Positions 31,382 to 39,624 of a DNA stretch of 64,000 nucleotides are shown here, piece by piece; within the stretch, counting starts at the first letter, position 1, and every line of letters starts with the position of its first letter. Source of the stretch: Pseudacidovorax intermedius (GTDB lineage Bacteria; Pseudomonadota; Gammaproteobacteria; Burkholderiales; Burkholderiaceae_C); assembly GCF_003350475.1 (NCBI RefSeq), contig NZ_QQAV01000006.1, positions 186,001 to 250,000 of the forward strand, read 5' to 3'. The translations under genes were made by a program, and so were the position numbers. The notes beneath the pieces are model-generated. The model had not been told where the DNA came from. It saw only the letters and a program-made list of their open reading frames with translations, and did not search any database.

Positions 31382-32839
31382 ATGACCGCCACCGTTGAAG
31401 AGCGCAAGGCCGCGAACAAGGCCCTGATCGATGAAGTGCTGAAGGCCTATCCCGAGAAGATGGCCAAGCGGCGCGCCAAGCACCTGGGCACCTTCGAAGA
31501 AGGCAAGCCCGACTGCGGCGTGAAGTCCAACATCAAATCCCTGCCGGGCGTGATGACCATCCGCGGCTGCGCCTACGCCGGCTCCAAGGGCGTGGTCTGG
31601 GGCCCTATCAAGGACATGATCCACATCAGCCACGGCCCGGTGGGCTGCGGCCAGTACAGCTGGGCCGCGCGCCGCAACTACTACATCGGCATCACCGGCG
31701 TGGACACCTTCGTGACGATGCAGTTCACCTCCGACTTCCAGGAGAAGGACATCGTCTTCGGCGGCGACAAGAAGCTCGACAAGATCATCGACGAGATCCA
31801 GGCGCTGTTCCCGCTGAACAAGGGCATCTCGATCCAGTCCGAATGCCCCATCGGCCTGATCGGCGACGACATCGAGGCCGTCAGCAAGAAGAAGAGCAAG
31901 GAGTACGAAGGCCACACCATCGTGCCCGTGCGCTGCGAAGGCTTCCGCGGCGTGAGCCAGTCGCTGGGTCACCACCTGGCCAACGACGCCATCCGCGACT
32001 GGGTGTTCGACAAGGTCGACCCCGACAAGCGCCCCGACTTCGTCTCCACGCCCTACGACGTGGCCATCATCGGCGACTACAACATCGGCGGCGATGCCTG
32101 GTCCAGCCGCATCCTGCTGGAAGAGATCGGCCTGCGCGTGATCGCCCAGTGGTCGGGCGACGGCACCATCGCCGAGCTGGAGAACACGCCGCGCGCCAAG
32201 CTCAACGTGCTGCACTGCTACCGCTCGATGAACTACATCAGCCGGCACATGGAAGAGAAGTACGGCATCCCATGGGTGGAGTACAACTTCTTCGGCCCCA
32301 CGATGATCGAGAAGAGCCTGCGCGAGATCGCCAGCCACTTCGACGACACCATCAAGGCCAATGCCGAGAAGGTCATCGCCAAGTACAAGCCGCTGATGCA
32401 GGCCGTCATCGACAAGTACAAGCCGCGCCTGCAGGGCAAGAAGGTCATGCTGTACGTGGGCGGCCTGCGTCCACGCCACGTGATCGGCGCCTACGAGGAC
32501 CTGGGCATGGACGTGGTGGGCACGGGCTACGAGTTCGGCCACAACGACGACTACCAGCGCACCACGCACTACATCAAGGACAGCACGCTGATCTACGACG
32601 ACGTGACCGGCTACGAGTTCGAGCACTTCGTCGACAAGATCAAGCCCGACCTGATCGGCTCCGGCATCAAGGAGAAGTACGTCTTCCAGAAGATGGGCGT
32701 GCCCTTCCGTCAGATGCACAGCTGGGACTACTCGGGCCCCTACCACGGCTATGACGGCTTCGCCATCTTCGCCCGCGACATGGACATGGCGATCAGCTCG
32801 CCGATCTGGGGCCTGACCAAGGCGCCCTGGAAGTCCTGA
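31382..32839 (+). CDS. nifD: NifD, nitrogenase MoFe protein alpha chain
   Basis: A 485-residue alpha subunit. P-cluster cysteines lie in [17 protein letters not shown] and [11 protein letters not shown]; FeMo-cofactor is held by C279 (LHCYRSMNY) and H446 ([13 protein letters not shown]). Of the molybdenum type: it lacks the features of the shorter VnfD/AnfD chains and is accompanied by nifB/E/N/Q/V. It follows nifH by 76 bases containing a strong hairpin. Confidence 0.99.
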   Translation: MTATVEERKAANKALIDEVLKAYPEKMAKRRAKHLGTFEEGKPDCGVKSNIKSLPGVMTIRGCAYAGSKGVVWGPIKDMIHISHGPVGCGQYSWAARRNYYIGITGVDTFVTMQFTSDFQEKDIVFGGDKKLDKIIDEIQALFPLNKGISIQSECPIGLIGDDIEAVSKKKSKEYEGHTIVPVRCEGFRGVSQSLGHHLANDAIRDWVFDKVDPDKRPDFVSTPYDVAIIGDYNIGGDAWSSRILLEEIGLRVIAQWSGDGTIAELENTPRAKLNVLHCYRSMNYISRHMEEKYGIPWVEYNFFGPTMIEKSLREIASHFDDTIKANAEKVIAKYKPLMQAVIDKYKPRLQGKKVMLYVGGLRPRHVIGAYEDLGMDVVGTGYEFGHNDDYQRTTHYIKDSTLIYDDVTGYEFEHFVDKIKPDLIGSGIKEKYVFQKMGVPFRQMHSWDYSGPYHGYDGFAIFARDMDMAISSPIWGLTKAPWKS

Positions 32840-32862
32840 TCCCCGCCTGCGCAACGCCGTGG

Positions 32863-32885
32863 CCCGCGCGCACCCCGTGCGCGGG
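32863..32885 (+). other. Intercistronic hairpin between nifD and nifK
   Basis: CCCGCGC...GCGCGGG with inner GCAC/GTGC pairing forms a bulged stem in the 89-base nifD-nifK gap. It probably affects message stability. Confidence 0.6.
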
Positions 32886-32928
32886 TCGCCCGAGCCGCCC
32901 CACGACCTCTTTTCCATCGGAGCCCGCC

Positions 32929-34488
32929 ATGCCCCAATCCGCCGACAAGATCCTCGATCACGAACTGCTGTTCCGCGAGCCGGAATACCAGGACATCTTC
33001 AAACGCAAGAAGGAAGAGTTCGAGTTCAACCACCCCGATGACAAGATCAAGCAGGTCATCGAGTGGACCAAGACCGAGGACTACAAAGAGAAGAATTTCG
33101 CCCGCGATTCGCTGACCGTGAATCCGGCCAAGGCCTGCCAGCCGCTGGGTGCGGTGTACGTGGCCAACGGCTTCCACAAGACGCTGTCGTTCGTGCACGG
33201 CTCGCAGGGCTGCGTGGCCTACTACCGCAGCCACTTCAGCCGCCACTTCAAGGAGCCCACCTCCTGCGTCAGCTCCTCGATGACGGAGGACGCGGCGGTG
33301 TTCGGCGGCCTGAACAACATGATCGACGGCCTGGCCAACGCCTACAACCTGTACAAGCCCGAGATGATCGCCGTCAGCACCACCTGCATGGCGGAAGTGA
33401 TCGGCGACGACCTGGACGCCTTCATCAAGAACAGCAAGCAGAAGGGCAGCGTGCCCGAGGCCTACGACGTGCCCTTCGCGCACACGCCGGCCTTCGTCGG
33501 CAGCCACATCACCGGCTACGACAACGCGCTGCTGGGCATCCTCAAGCACTTCTGGGACGGCAAGGCCGGCACGGCGCCCAAGCTGGAGCGCGTTCCCAAC
33601 GACAGCATCAACTTCATCGGCGGCTTCGACGGCTTCGTCGTGGGCAACATGAAGGAGATCCGCCGCATCTTCAGCCTGTTCGGCGTGAAGGCGAACATCA
33701 TTTGCGACCCCTCCGAGACCTGGAACACGCCCACCGACGGCGAGTTCCGCATGTACGAGGGCGGCACCACCAAGGAAGAGGTCGAGGCCGCGCTGCATGC
33801 CAAGGCCACCATCGTCTTCCAGGAGTACTGCTGCGAGAAGACCACCAAGTTCATCGCCGAGCACGGCCAGGAAGTCGTGGTGCTCAACGCGCCCATCGGC
33901 GTGGCCGGCACCGACGAATTCCTGATGGCCATCTCGCGCCTGACCGGCAAGCCGATCCCGGCCGAGCTGGAGAAGGAGCGCGGCCAGCTGGTGGACGCCA
34001 TGGCCGACAGCCAGGCCCACCTGCACGGCAAGCGCTTCGCCCTGTACGGCGATCCGGACCAGATGCTGGGCACCACGCGCTTCCTGCTGGAGCTGGGCGC
34101 CGAGCCGGCCCATGTGCTGGCCACCAACGGCAACGACGACTGGGCGGCCAAGGTGCAGGCCCTGTTCGACGCCTCGCCCTATGGTGCCAACTGCAAGGTC
34201 TATCCCAAGCGCGACCTGTGGCACATGCGCTCGCTGCTGTTCACCGAGCCGGTGGACTTCCTGATCGGCAACACCTACGGCAAGTACCTGGAGCGCGACA
34301 CCAAGACGCCGCTGGTGCGCATGACCTTTCCGATCTTCGACCGCCACCACTACCACCGCTATCCCACCTGGGGCTACGACGGTGCGCTGCGCACGCTGGT
34401 GATGCTGCTGGACGAGTTCTTCGAAACCCTGGACGCGAACACCATCGTGCCGGGCAAGACGGACTACAGCTACGACATCATCCGCTGA
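32929..34488 (+). CDS. nifK: NifK, nitrogenase MoFe protein beta chain
   Basis: A 519-residue beta subunit starting [21 protein letters not shown]-cluster cysteines are in [22 protein letters not shown] and [12 protein letters not shown]. It pairs with NifD to form the alpha2-beta2 MoFe protein. Full length, ends in the usual YSYDIIR. It is followed by a 9-base-stem hairpin and then two unknown genes rather than nifT/nifY. Confidence 0.99.
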   Translation: MPQSADKILDHELLFREPEYQDIFKRKKEEFEFNHPDDKIKQVIEWTKTEDYKEKNFARDSLTVNPAKACQPLGAVYVANGFHKTLSFVHGSQGCVAYYRSHFSRHFKEPTSCVSSSMTEDAAVFGGLNNMIDGLANAYNLYKPEMIAVSTTCMAEVIGDDLDAFIKNSKQKGSVPEAYDVPFAHTPAFVGSHITGYDNALLGILKHFWDGKAGTAPKLERVPNDSINFIGGFDGFVVGNMKEIRRIFSLFGVKANIICDPSETWNTPTDGEFRMYEGGTTKEEVEAALHAKATIVFQEYCCEKTTKFIAEHGQEVVVLNAPIGVAGTDEFLMAISRLTGKPIPAELEKERGQLVDAMADSQAHLHGKRFALYGDPDQMLGTTRFLLELGAEPAHVLATNGNDDWAAKVQALFDASPYGANCKVYPKRDLWHMRSLLFTEPVDFLIGNTYGKYLERDTKTPLVRMTFPIFDRHHYHRYPTWGYDGALRTLVMLLDEFFETLDANTIVPGKTDYSYDIIR

Positions 34489-34494
34489 GGACGC

Positions 34495-34517
34495 AGGCCG
34501 GCCTTCGCGGCCGGCCT
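34495..34517 (+). other. Hairpin directly after nifK
   Basis: A perfect stem, AGGCCGGCC / GGCCGGCCT, nine bases with a 5-base loop, starting seven bases after the nifK stop. Without a T-run it looks like a processing or attenuating element that lowers expression of the genes behind nifK. Confidence 0.75.
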
Positions 34518-34557
34518 GGCGCCTGGCTTCACTTCTTCACCGAATCGAGGATCGCCC

Positions 34558-34884
34558 ATGTCCGAACCCGAACGCGTGTGGGTCAAGACCACGGAAGACG
34601 GCCGCAAGGTCGAAGTGATCGATGGCTGGGTCTGCCTGGCCGGGGTGCGCGAGGCCGAGCACCTGGTCGAGATCCTCGAACACCCCAACCGGCAGGCCAT
34701 CCTGCGTGCGGTGCCTGGTGCCACGCATGTGGCGGGCCGGCTGCCCCTGACGCACGAGCAGGCGGCCATCGCCCAGGGCGCGCTGCTGGCCGCACAGCGG
34801 GTGTTCGATTCCAGCCCGGCCGGCATCACCCAGCGCATCAGCAAGGCCGTGTGGGCCAAGGCGCACGCCGAAGGCGTGGAGTGA
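34558..34884 (+). CDS. Unknown nif-linked protein after nifK
   Basis: A 108-residue soluble protein beginning MSEPERVWVKTTEDGRKVEV, with IDGWVCLAGVREAEHLVEIL and a basic end. Not recognised with certainty; no metal or nucleotide motif. It follows the post-nifK hairpin and precedes a second unknown gene by 31 bases. Confidence 0.82.
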   Translation: MSEPERVWVKTTEDGRKVEVIDGWVCLAGVREAEHLVEILEHPNRQAILRAVPGATHVAGRLPLTHEQAAIAQGALLAAQRVFDSSPAGITQRISKAVWAKAHAEGVE

Positions 34885-34915
34885 GCCGTCCGCCCGGCAC
34901 TGCCTGAGGCCCATC

Positions 34916-35401
34916 ATGATCTACGTCGTCGAACAGCCCGAAGCCGGCGAACCGCATGCCTGGTTCGCCTATGACGACGAGGACCTGGCCCGCAAGGTCG
35001 CCGCGACCGACACGCTGCAGCCGTGGGAGATCCACGACGTGCTCACGGCGCGCGAGCTGCTGCAGGCCCACGGCCACGACGGGCCTGGCGACGCGGCCCG
35101 CGCGGCGCTGCCCGCCATCTGCGGTCTGGGCGACGCGCACGGCTGGGACACCCCCCTGTACCGCGCCGATCACCTGCTGGGCCGCGGCGTGCTGCAGTCC
35201 GCCCCGGTGACCGAGCGCGACGCCCTGGCGGCTGCCATCGCGGCGCGCGGCGGGCAGCCCTGCATCTATTGGAGCGACACCGAAGCGGTGGCCGCCTTCG
35301 AGGGCCACGACCCGCGGCTGGCCGGCGATGCGCGCTGGTGTGCCCGGCGTGCGCTCTACCGTCAACTGGTCGAGCTGGAAGTACTCGCCGACGACAACTG
35401 A
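34916..35401 (+). CDS. Unknown protein in the nifHDK operon
   Basis: A 161-residue acidic protein starting MIYVVEQPEAGEPHAWFAYDD; later PCIYWSDTEAVAAFEGHDP and a helical end. Not recognised. Spacing and codon use argue for a real gene co-transcribed with nifK. A dispersed repeat follows immediately, so it may end the nifHDK transcript. Confidence 0.8.
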   Translation: MIYVVEQPEAGEPHAWFAYDDEDLARKVAATDTLQPWEIHDVLTARELLQAHGHDGPGDAARAALPAICGLGDAHGWDTPLYRADHLLGRGVLQSAPVTERDALAAAIAARGGQPCIYWSDTEAVAAFEGHDPRLAGDARWCARRALYRQLVELEVLADDN

Positions 35402-35408
35402 AGTGAAA

Positions 35409-35541
35409 AAGGCACCCCCCAAGCCGCTTCGCGGCTCCCCCCTCTCTTGCGCCTTCGGCTTGGAGGGGGGCGCACCCCGAGGCCTGGCAAAGCCAGTTCC
35501 TCGGGTGCCCTGGCCTGGCCTGCTCCGCGGCCGTTCGATCC
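35409..35541 (-). repeat. Dispersed intergenic repeat after the nifHDK block
   Basis: A copy in opposite orientation to 3361, with GCCGC-TTC-GCGGC and CCCCCCTC...GAGGGGGG hairpins directly after the stop at 35401. Its position favours a terminator-like function. Confidence 0.9.
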
Positions 35542-35611
35542 TTGTCGCCGTGCCAGTTTCGCGCGGCGCAGGTGGCGCGCAGCAACATGGAAAACCGACG
35601 GGATACCTGCC

Positions 35612-37318
35612 ATGAAGCTGCGCATCGAGCGTCCGCACGCCCAGCAACTCGCCAGCGAATTCCCCGAACTGGCGATGCTGGCCGACCAGCTGCGCTTCGG
35701 CGCGCATGCCGAGATCGGGCTGGCCCAGCTGCACCCCGTGGCACTCGACCGTCTGGGCGAGCTGTGGCAGACCGGCGGCGAGCACCAGCGCCGACGCGCT
35801 GTGCAGCTGCGCTGCCTGCGCGATGCGCTGGAGGAGCCCGATGCGGAGCGCTTCACCGCCGACCGGCTGGAGCAGGTGGTGCCGGCACTGGTGCGGCACA
35901 TCGCGGCCGGCGCCCGGCGCGGCTGGCTCTTCAGTGCCGACACCGACAGCCGGCCCCTGGCCTGGTGCCCGACCCGCATCGACTTCGTGCCGGCCAGCAA
36001 CGACGAGACCGGCAAGGTCTTCGTTGAGATGAAGGCCAACGCGCGCGGCGGCCTCATCACCCAGACCCTGCGGCTGGCGGGCGCCGACGTCGAGGGCCGG
36101 ACCATCGCCCGGATGCTCCTGTCGCGCGGTCTGATGCGCGAGACCCCGGCGCTGATGGATGCCTACGACGCCACGGCCGAACGCTATTTCGAGTGGCGTG
36201 GCGAGTACGGCAGCCAGTTCCTGGGCAGCGGCACCGGCTTCCACGCCGAGGACCCCACCGCCACCCATCGCGACAGCGACTGGCTGCGCAAGGACGTGAT
36301 CGTGCTCAGCGCCCAGGGCCAGCCGGCCCGGCTGGTGAACGACGAAGGCGTGCTGCAGCAGCGCAACCCCACGCTGGAGGCGCCCGGCACGCTGCTGGCC
36401 GGCTACCTGGGCAAGGCCGCCAAGAGCAGCCAGTACGACGCCGAGGACGAGGTCAAGGCCCTGGCCGACGAGCTGCGCCGCGACCGGCCCGGGCTGTTCA
36501 CCCAGCTGCCGGTGCATCCGCTGATGCTGATGTTCCACCTGGATCTGCACCACCACCTCTGGGTGCATGTGGATGAACTGCAGCCCTATGCCTATCAGCC
36601 CGCCCTGAAGCACAAACTGGTGCTGCCGCCCGAACAGACCGACCTGATCGACATCCTCACCGCCGAGATGGACGTGCTGATGGACGACATCGTGGCCGGC
36701 AAGTCGGGCGGCACTACGGTGCTGTGCGCGGGCCCGCCCGGCGTGGGCAAGACCCTCACCGCCGAGGTCTATGCCGAGATCGTGCGTCGGCCGCTGTACC
36801 GGGTGCACTCGGGCCAGCTGGGCCTGAACGTCTCGACCATGGAGAGCGCCCTCAAGGAGGTGCTGCTGCGCGCCCAGCGCTGGGGCGCCGTGCTGCTGAT
36901 CGACGAGGCCGACGTCTACATCAAGCGCCGCGACGACGACCTGGCCATGAACGCGGTGGTGGGCGTGTTCCTGCGCGTGCTGGAGTACTTCAGCGGCCTG
37001 CTGTTCCTGACCACCAACCGCATCGACGACATCGACGAGGCCATCGTCTCGCGCTGCATCGCGCTGATCCGCTACCACGCGCCGGACGAGGCGGCGCGGC
37101 TGCGCATCTGGCAGGTGATGGGCGAGCAGTTCGGCCTGGTGCTGGATGCCGCGCTGCTGCAGCGGCTGCCCACGCTCTTTCCCGCGGCCACCGGCCGTGA
37201 CATCAAGGGTCTGGCCAAGCTGGTCGCCAAGTACTGCGGCCACAAGGGCGTGCCGGCGACGGAGGAGGCCTTCCTGCGCTGCGCGATGTTCCGCGCGCTC
37301 ACGCCGGCCGGCGCTTGA
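35612..37318 (+). CDS. AAA+ ATPase of the nif cluster
   Basis: A 568-residue protein. The N-terminal 330 residues are a family-specific region (FFSADTDS-like GWLFSADTDSRPLAW, NPTLEAPGTLLAGYLG). The AAA+ module has Walker A GPPGVGKT at 374-381, Walker B with D431-E432 (LLIDEADV), sensor 1 TTNR and an arginine-finger segment IVSRCIALI. Such proteins remodel other proteins; activase- or MoxR-like repair of nitrogenase is conceivable, but only inference. It starts MKLRIERPHAQQLASEF at 35612; the frame upstream is repeat DNA. Confidence 0.88.
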   Translation: MKLRIERPHAQQLASEFPELAMLADQLRFGAHAEIGLAQLHPVALDRLGELWQTGGEHQRRRAVQLRCLRDALEEPDAERFTADRLEQVVPALVRHIAAGARRGWLFSADTDSRPLAWCPTRIDFVPASNDETGKVFVEMKANARGGLITQTLRLAGADVEGRTIARMLLSRGLMRETPALMDAYDATAERYFEWRGEYGSQFLGSGTGFHAEDPTATHRDSDWLRKDVIVLSAQGQPARLVNDEGVLQQRNPTLEAPGTLLAGYLGKAAKSSQYDAEDEVKALADELRRDRPGLFTQLPVHPLMLMFHLDLHHHLWVHVDELQPYAYQPALKHKLVLPPEQTDLIDILTAEMDVLMDDIVAGKSGGTTVLCAGPPGVGKTLTAEVYAEIVRRPLYRVHSGQLGLNVSTMESALKEVLLRAQRWGAVLLIDEADVYIKRRDDDLAMNAVVGVFLRVLEYFSGLLFLTTNRIDDIDEAIVSRCIALIRYHAPDEAARLRIWQVMGEQFGLVLDAALLQRLPTLFPAATGRDIKGLAKLVAKYCGHKGVPATEEAFLRCAMFRALTPAGA

Positions 37319-37345
37319 TCGCCCGCACCTTCTTCGAGGAACACC

Positions 37346-37702
37346 ATGCTGCCCCACCTGCAATGCGACATCGTGCGCCAGTGCGCCGATGCCGTCGCCC
37401 AGCTCACCTGCGAGATGCAGGACGAGGCGGAGCTCTTCGCCAGCCCCAACACCCTGCAGCATGTGGAGACCCATCTGCTGACGGTGGCCCAGACCCTGGC
37501 ACACCTGTCGCCGGTGCTGCAGGCGCGCCTGGCCTGGGTGGACTGGCGCGGCTGGCAGGCGCTGGGCGCGCTGCTCGAAGCGGATGCGCAGCCACGCAGC
37601 GAGGCCGTCTGGTACGCCGTGCGGTCGCTGCTGCCGACCACCGTGCATCTGATCGAGCAGCTGCGGCGCATCGAGCCTGTCTGGTTCGAAAACGCGTATT
37701 GA
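37346..37702 (+). CDS. Small helical protein, paralogue of the one at 22933
   Basis: A 118-residue helical protein, MLPHLQCDIVRQCADAVAQL, with a core HLLTVAQTLAHLSPVLQARL followed by VDWRGWQALGALL that aligns to the LDWEGWQSL core at 22933. No catalytic motif. It follows the AAA+ gene by 27 bases and may be its partner or substrate adaptor; unproven. Confidence 0.82.
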   Translation: MLPHLQCDIVRQCADAVAQLTCEMQDEAELFASPNTLQHVETHLLTVAQTLAHLSPVLQARLAWVDWRGWQALGALLEADAQPRSEAVWYAVRSLLPTTVHLIEQLRRIEPVWFENAY

Positions 37703-37705
37703 CAT

Positions 37706-37833
37706 GCACCCCCCATGCCGCTTCGCGGCTCCCCCCTCCCTGGCGCCTTCGGCTTGGAGGGGGGCGCACCCCCCGGCCTGGCAGAGCCAGTTCCGCGGGT
37801 GCACTGGCGTGGCCTGCTCCGCGGCCTTTCGAA
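37706..37833 (-). repeat. Dispersed intergenic repeat
   Basis: Another copy in the same orientation as 35409, directly after the helical-protein stop, with both hairpins intact. Confidence 0.9.
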
Positions 37834-37907
37834 ACAGTGGCGTGCATCTGCCTCTGGCGGTGGACGGCGCGCGCCCCTGGCATAACTGAAAAGCTTTGGA
37901 ACCTGCC

Positions 37908-38762
37908 ATGAAACTGCGTCTCGGTGCCTTGTGCCTGTTCGAGAACCCTACCGCCGAGGACGGGCGGGCGCTGATCCGGCAGTTCGTGCTGGTGCGGGAG
38001 GCCGACCGGATGGGCTTCGACGAAATCTGGCTGGCGGAGTGCGCGGACGACCCGGCGCATCCGAGCACGGCGGTGGAGGCGCTGCTGGGCCATCTGGCGG
38101 GCGTGACGTCCAAGGCGCGCATCGGCGCCGTGGTGCAGCCCTCGCGGCACGAGGCCGAGGCGCTGGCGCAGAGCCTGGCGACGGCCTCGCTGCTCAGCCG
38201 GGGACGGTTGGCGCTGGCGGCCGATGCGCGCGGCACACGCAGGGAAGCGCTGGCGTCGCTGGCGGCGCTGCAGTCCAGGCTGTCAGGGCAGGGCGGCCCG
38301 CTGATTCCGGCGGCGCCGGGCGGGTCGGTGCCGGCCTGGGCCCTGGTCGACGGCATCGAGGCCGCCCGGCAGGCCGCCGCCCTCGGGCTGGGCCTGTGGC
38401 TGCCCGCCGAACTGGACGAGGAGGCGGTGCACGCACTGATCGCCGCCTTCCGCGAGGCGGGCGGCTTGGCCGACGCCGGCGTGCTGCTGGCGCGCTTTGC
38501 CTGCCCGGGTGCCACGCGCGAGGCAGCGCTGGCGCTGGCCCAGCCCTTTGCCCAATGGCGTGCCGGTGCCGACGGGGCCCCCGCGATGCTGGCGCGCAGC
38601 CTGATCGGCAGCCATGCCGAGGTGGCGCAGGCGCTGCGCCACCTCGGCGAGCGCTTCGGCCTGCTGGGCGTCATCGTGGTGCCGATGAGCGCCGGCTTCG
38701 ACGATGCCAAGCACATCCTGGCCGACCTGGTCGACGAGGTCCGGCCGCTGCTGGACGATTGA
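37908..38762 (+). CDS. Luciferase-like (LLM) flavin oxidoreductase, short form
   Basis: A 284-residue TIM-barrel protein of the bacterial-luciferase group: MKLRLGALCLFENPTAEDGR, ADRMGFDEIWLAECADDPAHPS, KARIGAVVQPSRHEAEALAQSLA, LLSRGRLALAADARG. The FMN-binding C-terminal half is short and diverged (ARSLIGSHAEVAQALRHLGERFG). The substrate is unknown. A second LLM gene occurs at 48055. It is followed 13 bases later by the tRNA-nucleotidyltransferase-like gene. Confidence 0.87.
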   Translation: MKLRLGALCLFENPTAEDGRALIRQFVLVREADRMGFDEIWLAECADDPAHPSTAVEALLGHLAGVTSKARIGAVVQPSRHEAEALAQSLATASLLSRGRLALAADARGTRREALASLAALQSRLSGQGGPLIPAAPGGSVPAWALVDGIEAARQAAALGLGLWLPAELDEEAVHALIAAFREAGGLADAGVLLARFACPGATREAALALAQPFAQWRAGADGAPAMLARSLIGSHAEVAQALRHLGERFGLLGVIVVPMSAGFDDAKHILADLVDEVRPLLDD

Positions 38763-38775
38763 GGGTTCGCTGACC

Positions 38776-39594
38776 ATGACCCGGTCGCGCGCGTCCCCCG
38801 CGGTGGGGCAGCAGCTGATCCGCCTCGCGCTGGGTGCCGCCCAGAGCGCGGGGGCTGCGCCCGATGCCGCGGACCTCGCACTGATGGTGAGCGCCGTGCA
38901 GCGCGACGCCATCGAGCGGCTGACGCCGGAGCAGGCCGGCGCGGCATTGCAGCGCGCGCTGCTGTCGCCCTATCCGGCGGGCTTCTTCCTGGCACTGCGG
39001 GCCTGCGCCGGCCTCCGGCGTTTCCTGCCGGAGCTGGACGCGCTCTTCGGCGTGCCCCACCTGTCGGACGAGCCTCTGCCGGTGGACGTGGGCGAGCATC
39101 AGTTGCGCGCCCTGGCCATGGCCGCGCGGCGCCATGCGCCGCTGGCGGTGCGCTTTGCGGTGTTGGCGCACAAGTTCGGCATGGCGGGTACGCCACCCCA
39201 TTGTTGGCCTAGCCACGTGGGCCACGAACTGCGCGGCCAGGCCCGGTTGCGGGACTTGGCCGGCCGCATGGCGCTGGCTGCCGAGGCACTGGACCTGGCG
39301 GAACTGGCCATTGCCGAGGCCGACCGGGTGCACCGCGCCAGCGACATGCGTGCCGGCCCCATCGCCGAGCTGCTGGCGCGGGTGGAGGCCGTGGAGCGGC
39401 CCGAGCGCTTCGAGCAGCTGCTGCAGGTGTGCATCTGCGATTTCGCCGCCTATGCCGGCCACGGCGAAGACGACTACGCCAAGGCACCGCGCATGCGGCG
39501 GGCGCTGGCGGCCTTCGCGCGGGCGGGCGCCGATCCGCAGGCGCGCGCCATGGCCGTGGCGCGCGCGCTGGGGGGATCGTCGGATTCGCGCTGA
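38776..39594 (+). CDS. Protein like the C-terminal half of CCA-tRNA nucleotidyltransferase, HD motif lost
   Basis: A 272-residue protein without the nucleotidyltransferase domain. LLSPYPAGFFLALRACAGLRRFLPELDALFGVP, then VDVGEHQLRAL, WPSHVGHELRG and RPERFEQLLQVC follow the C-terminal HD region of bacterial CCA enzymes. The catalytic HD pair is replaced by H132-K133 (LAHKFGM). It is therefore probably a binding protein, not an active phosphohydrolase. Its place behind nif genes is unusual; role unknown. Confidence 0.8.
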   Translation: MTRSRASPAVGQQLIRLALGAAQSAGAAPDAADLALMVSAVQRDAIERLTPEQAGAALQRALLSPYPAGFFLALRACAGLRRFLPELDALFGVPHLSDEPLPVDVGEHQLRALAMAARRHAPLAVRFAVLAHKFGMAGTPPHCWPSHVGHELRGQARLRDLAGRMALAAEALDLAELAIAEADRVHRASDMRAGPIAELLARVEAVERPERFEQLLQVCICDFAAYAGHGEDDYAKAPRMRRALAAFARAGADPQARAMAVARALGGSSDSR

Positions 39595-39624
39595 GCGGCG
39601 CCCGGCGGGCGGAAGGCCGCCTGC

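Noticed and set aside
37871-37897. TGGCATAACTGAAAAGC as a sigma-54 site ahead of the LLM gene
   Set aside because: The distance between GG and GC is 12, not 10, so RpoN should not bind.
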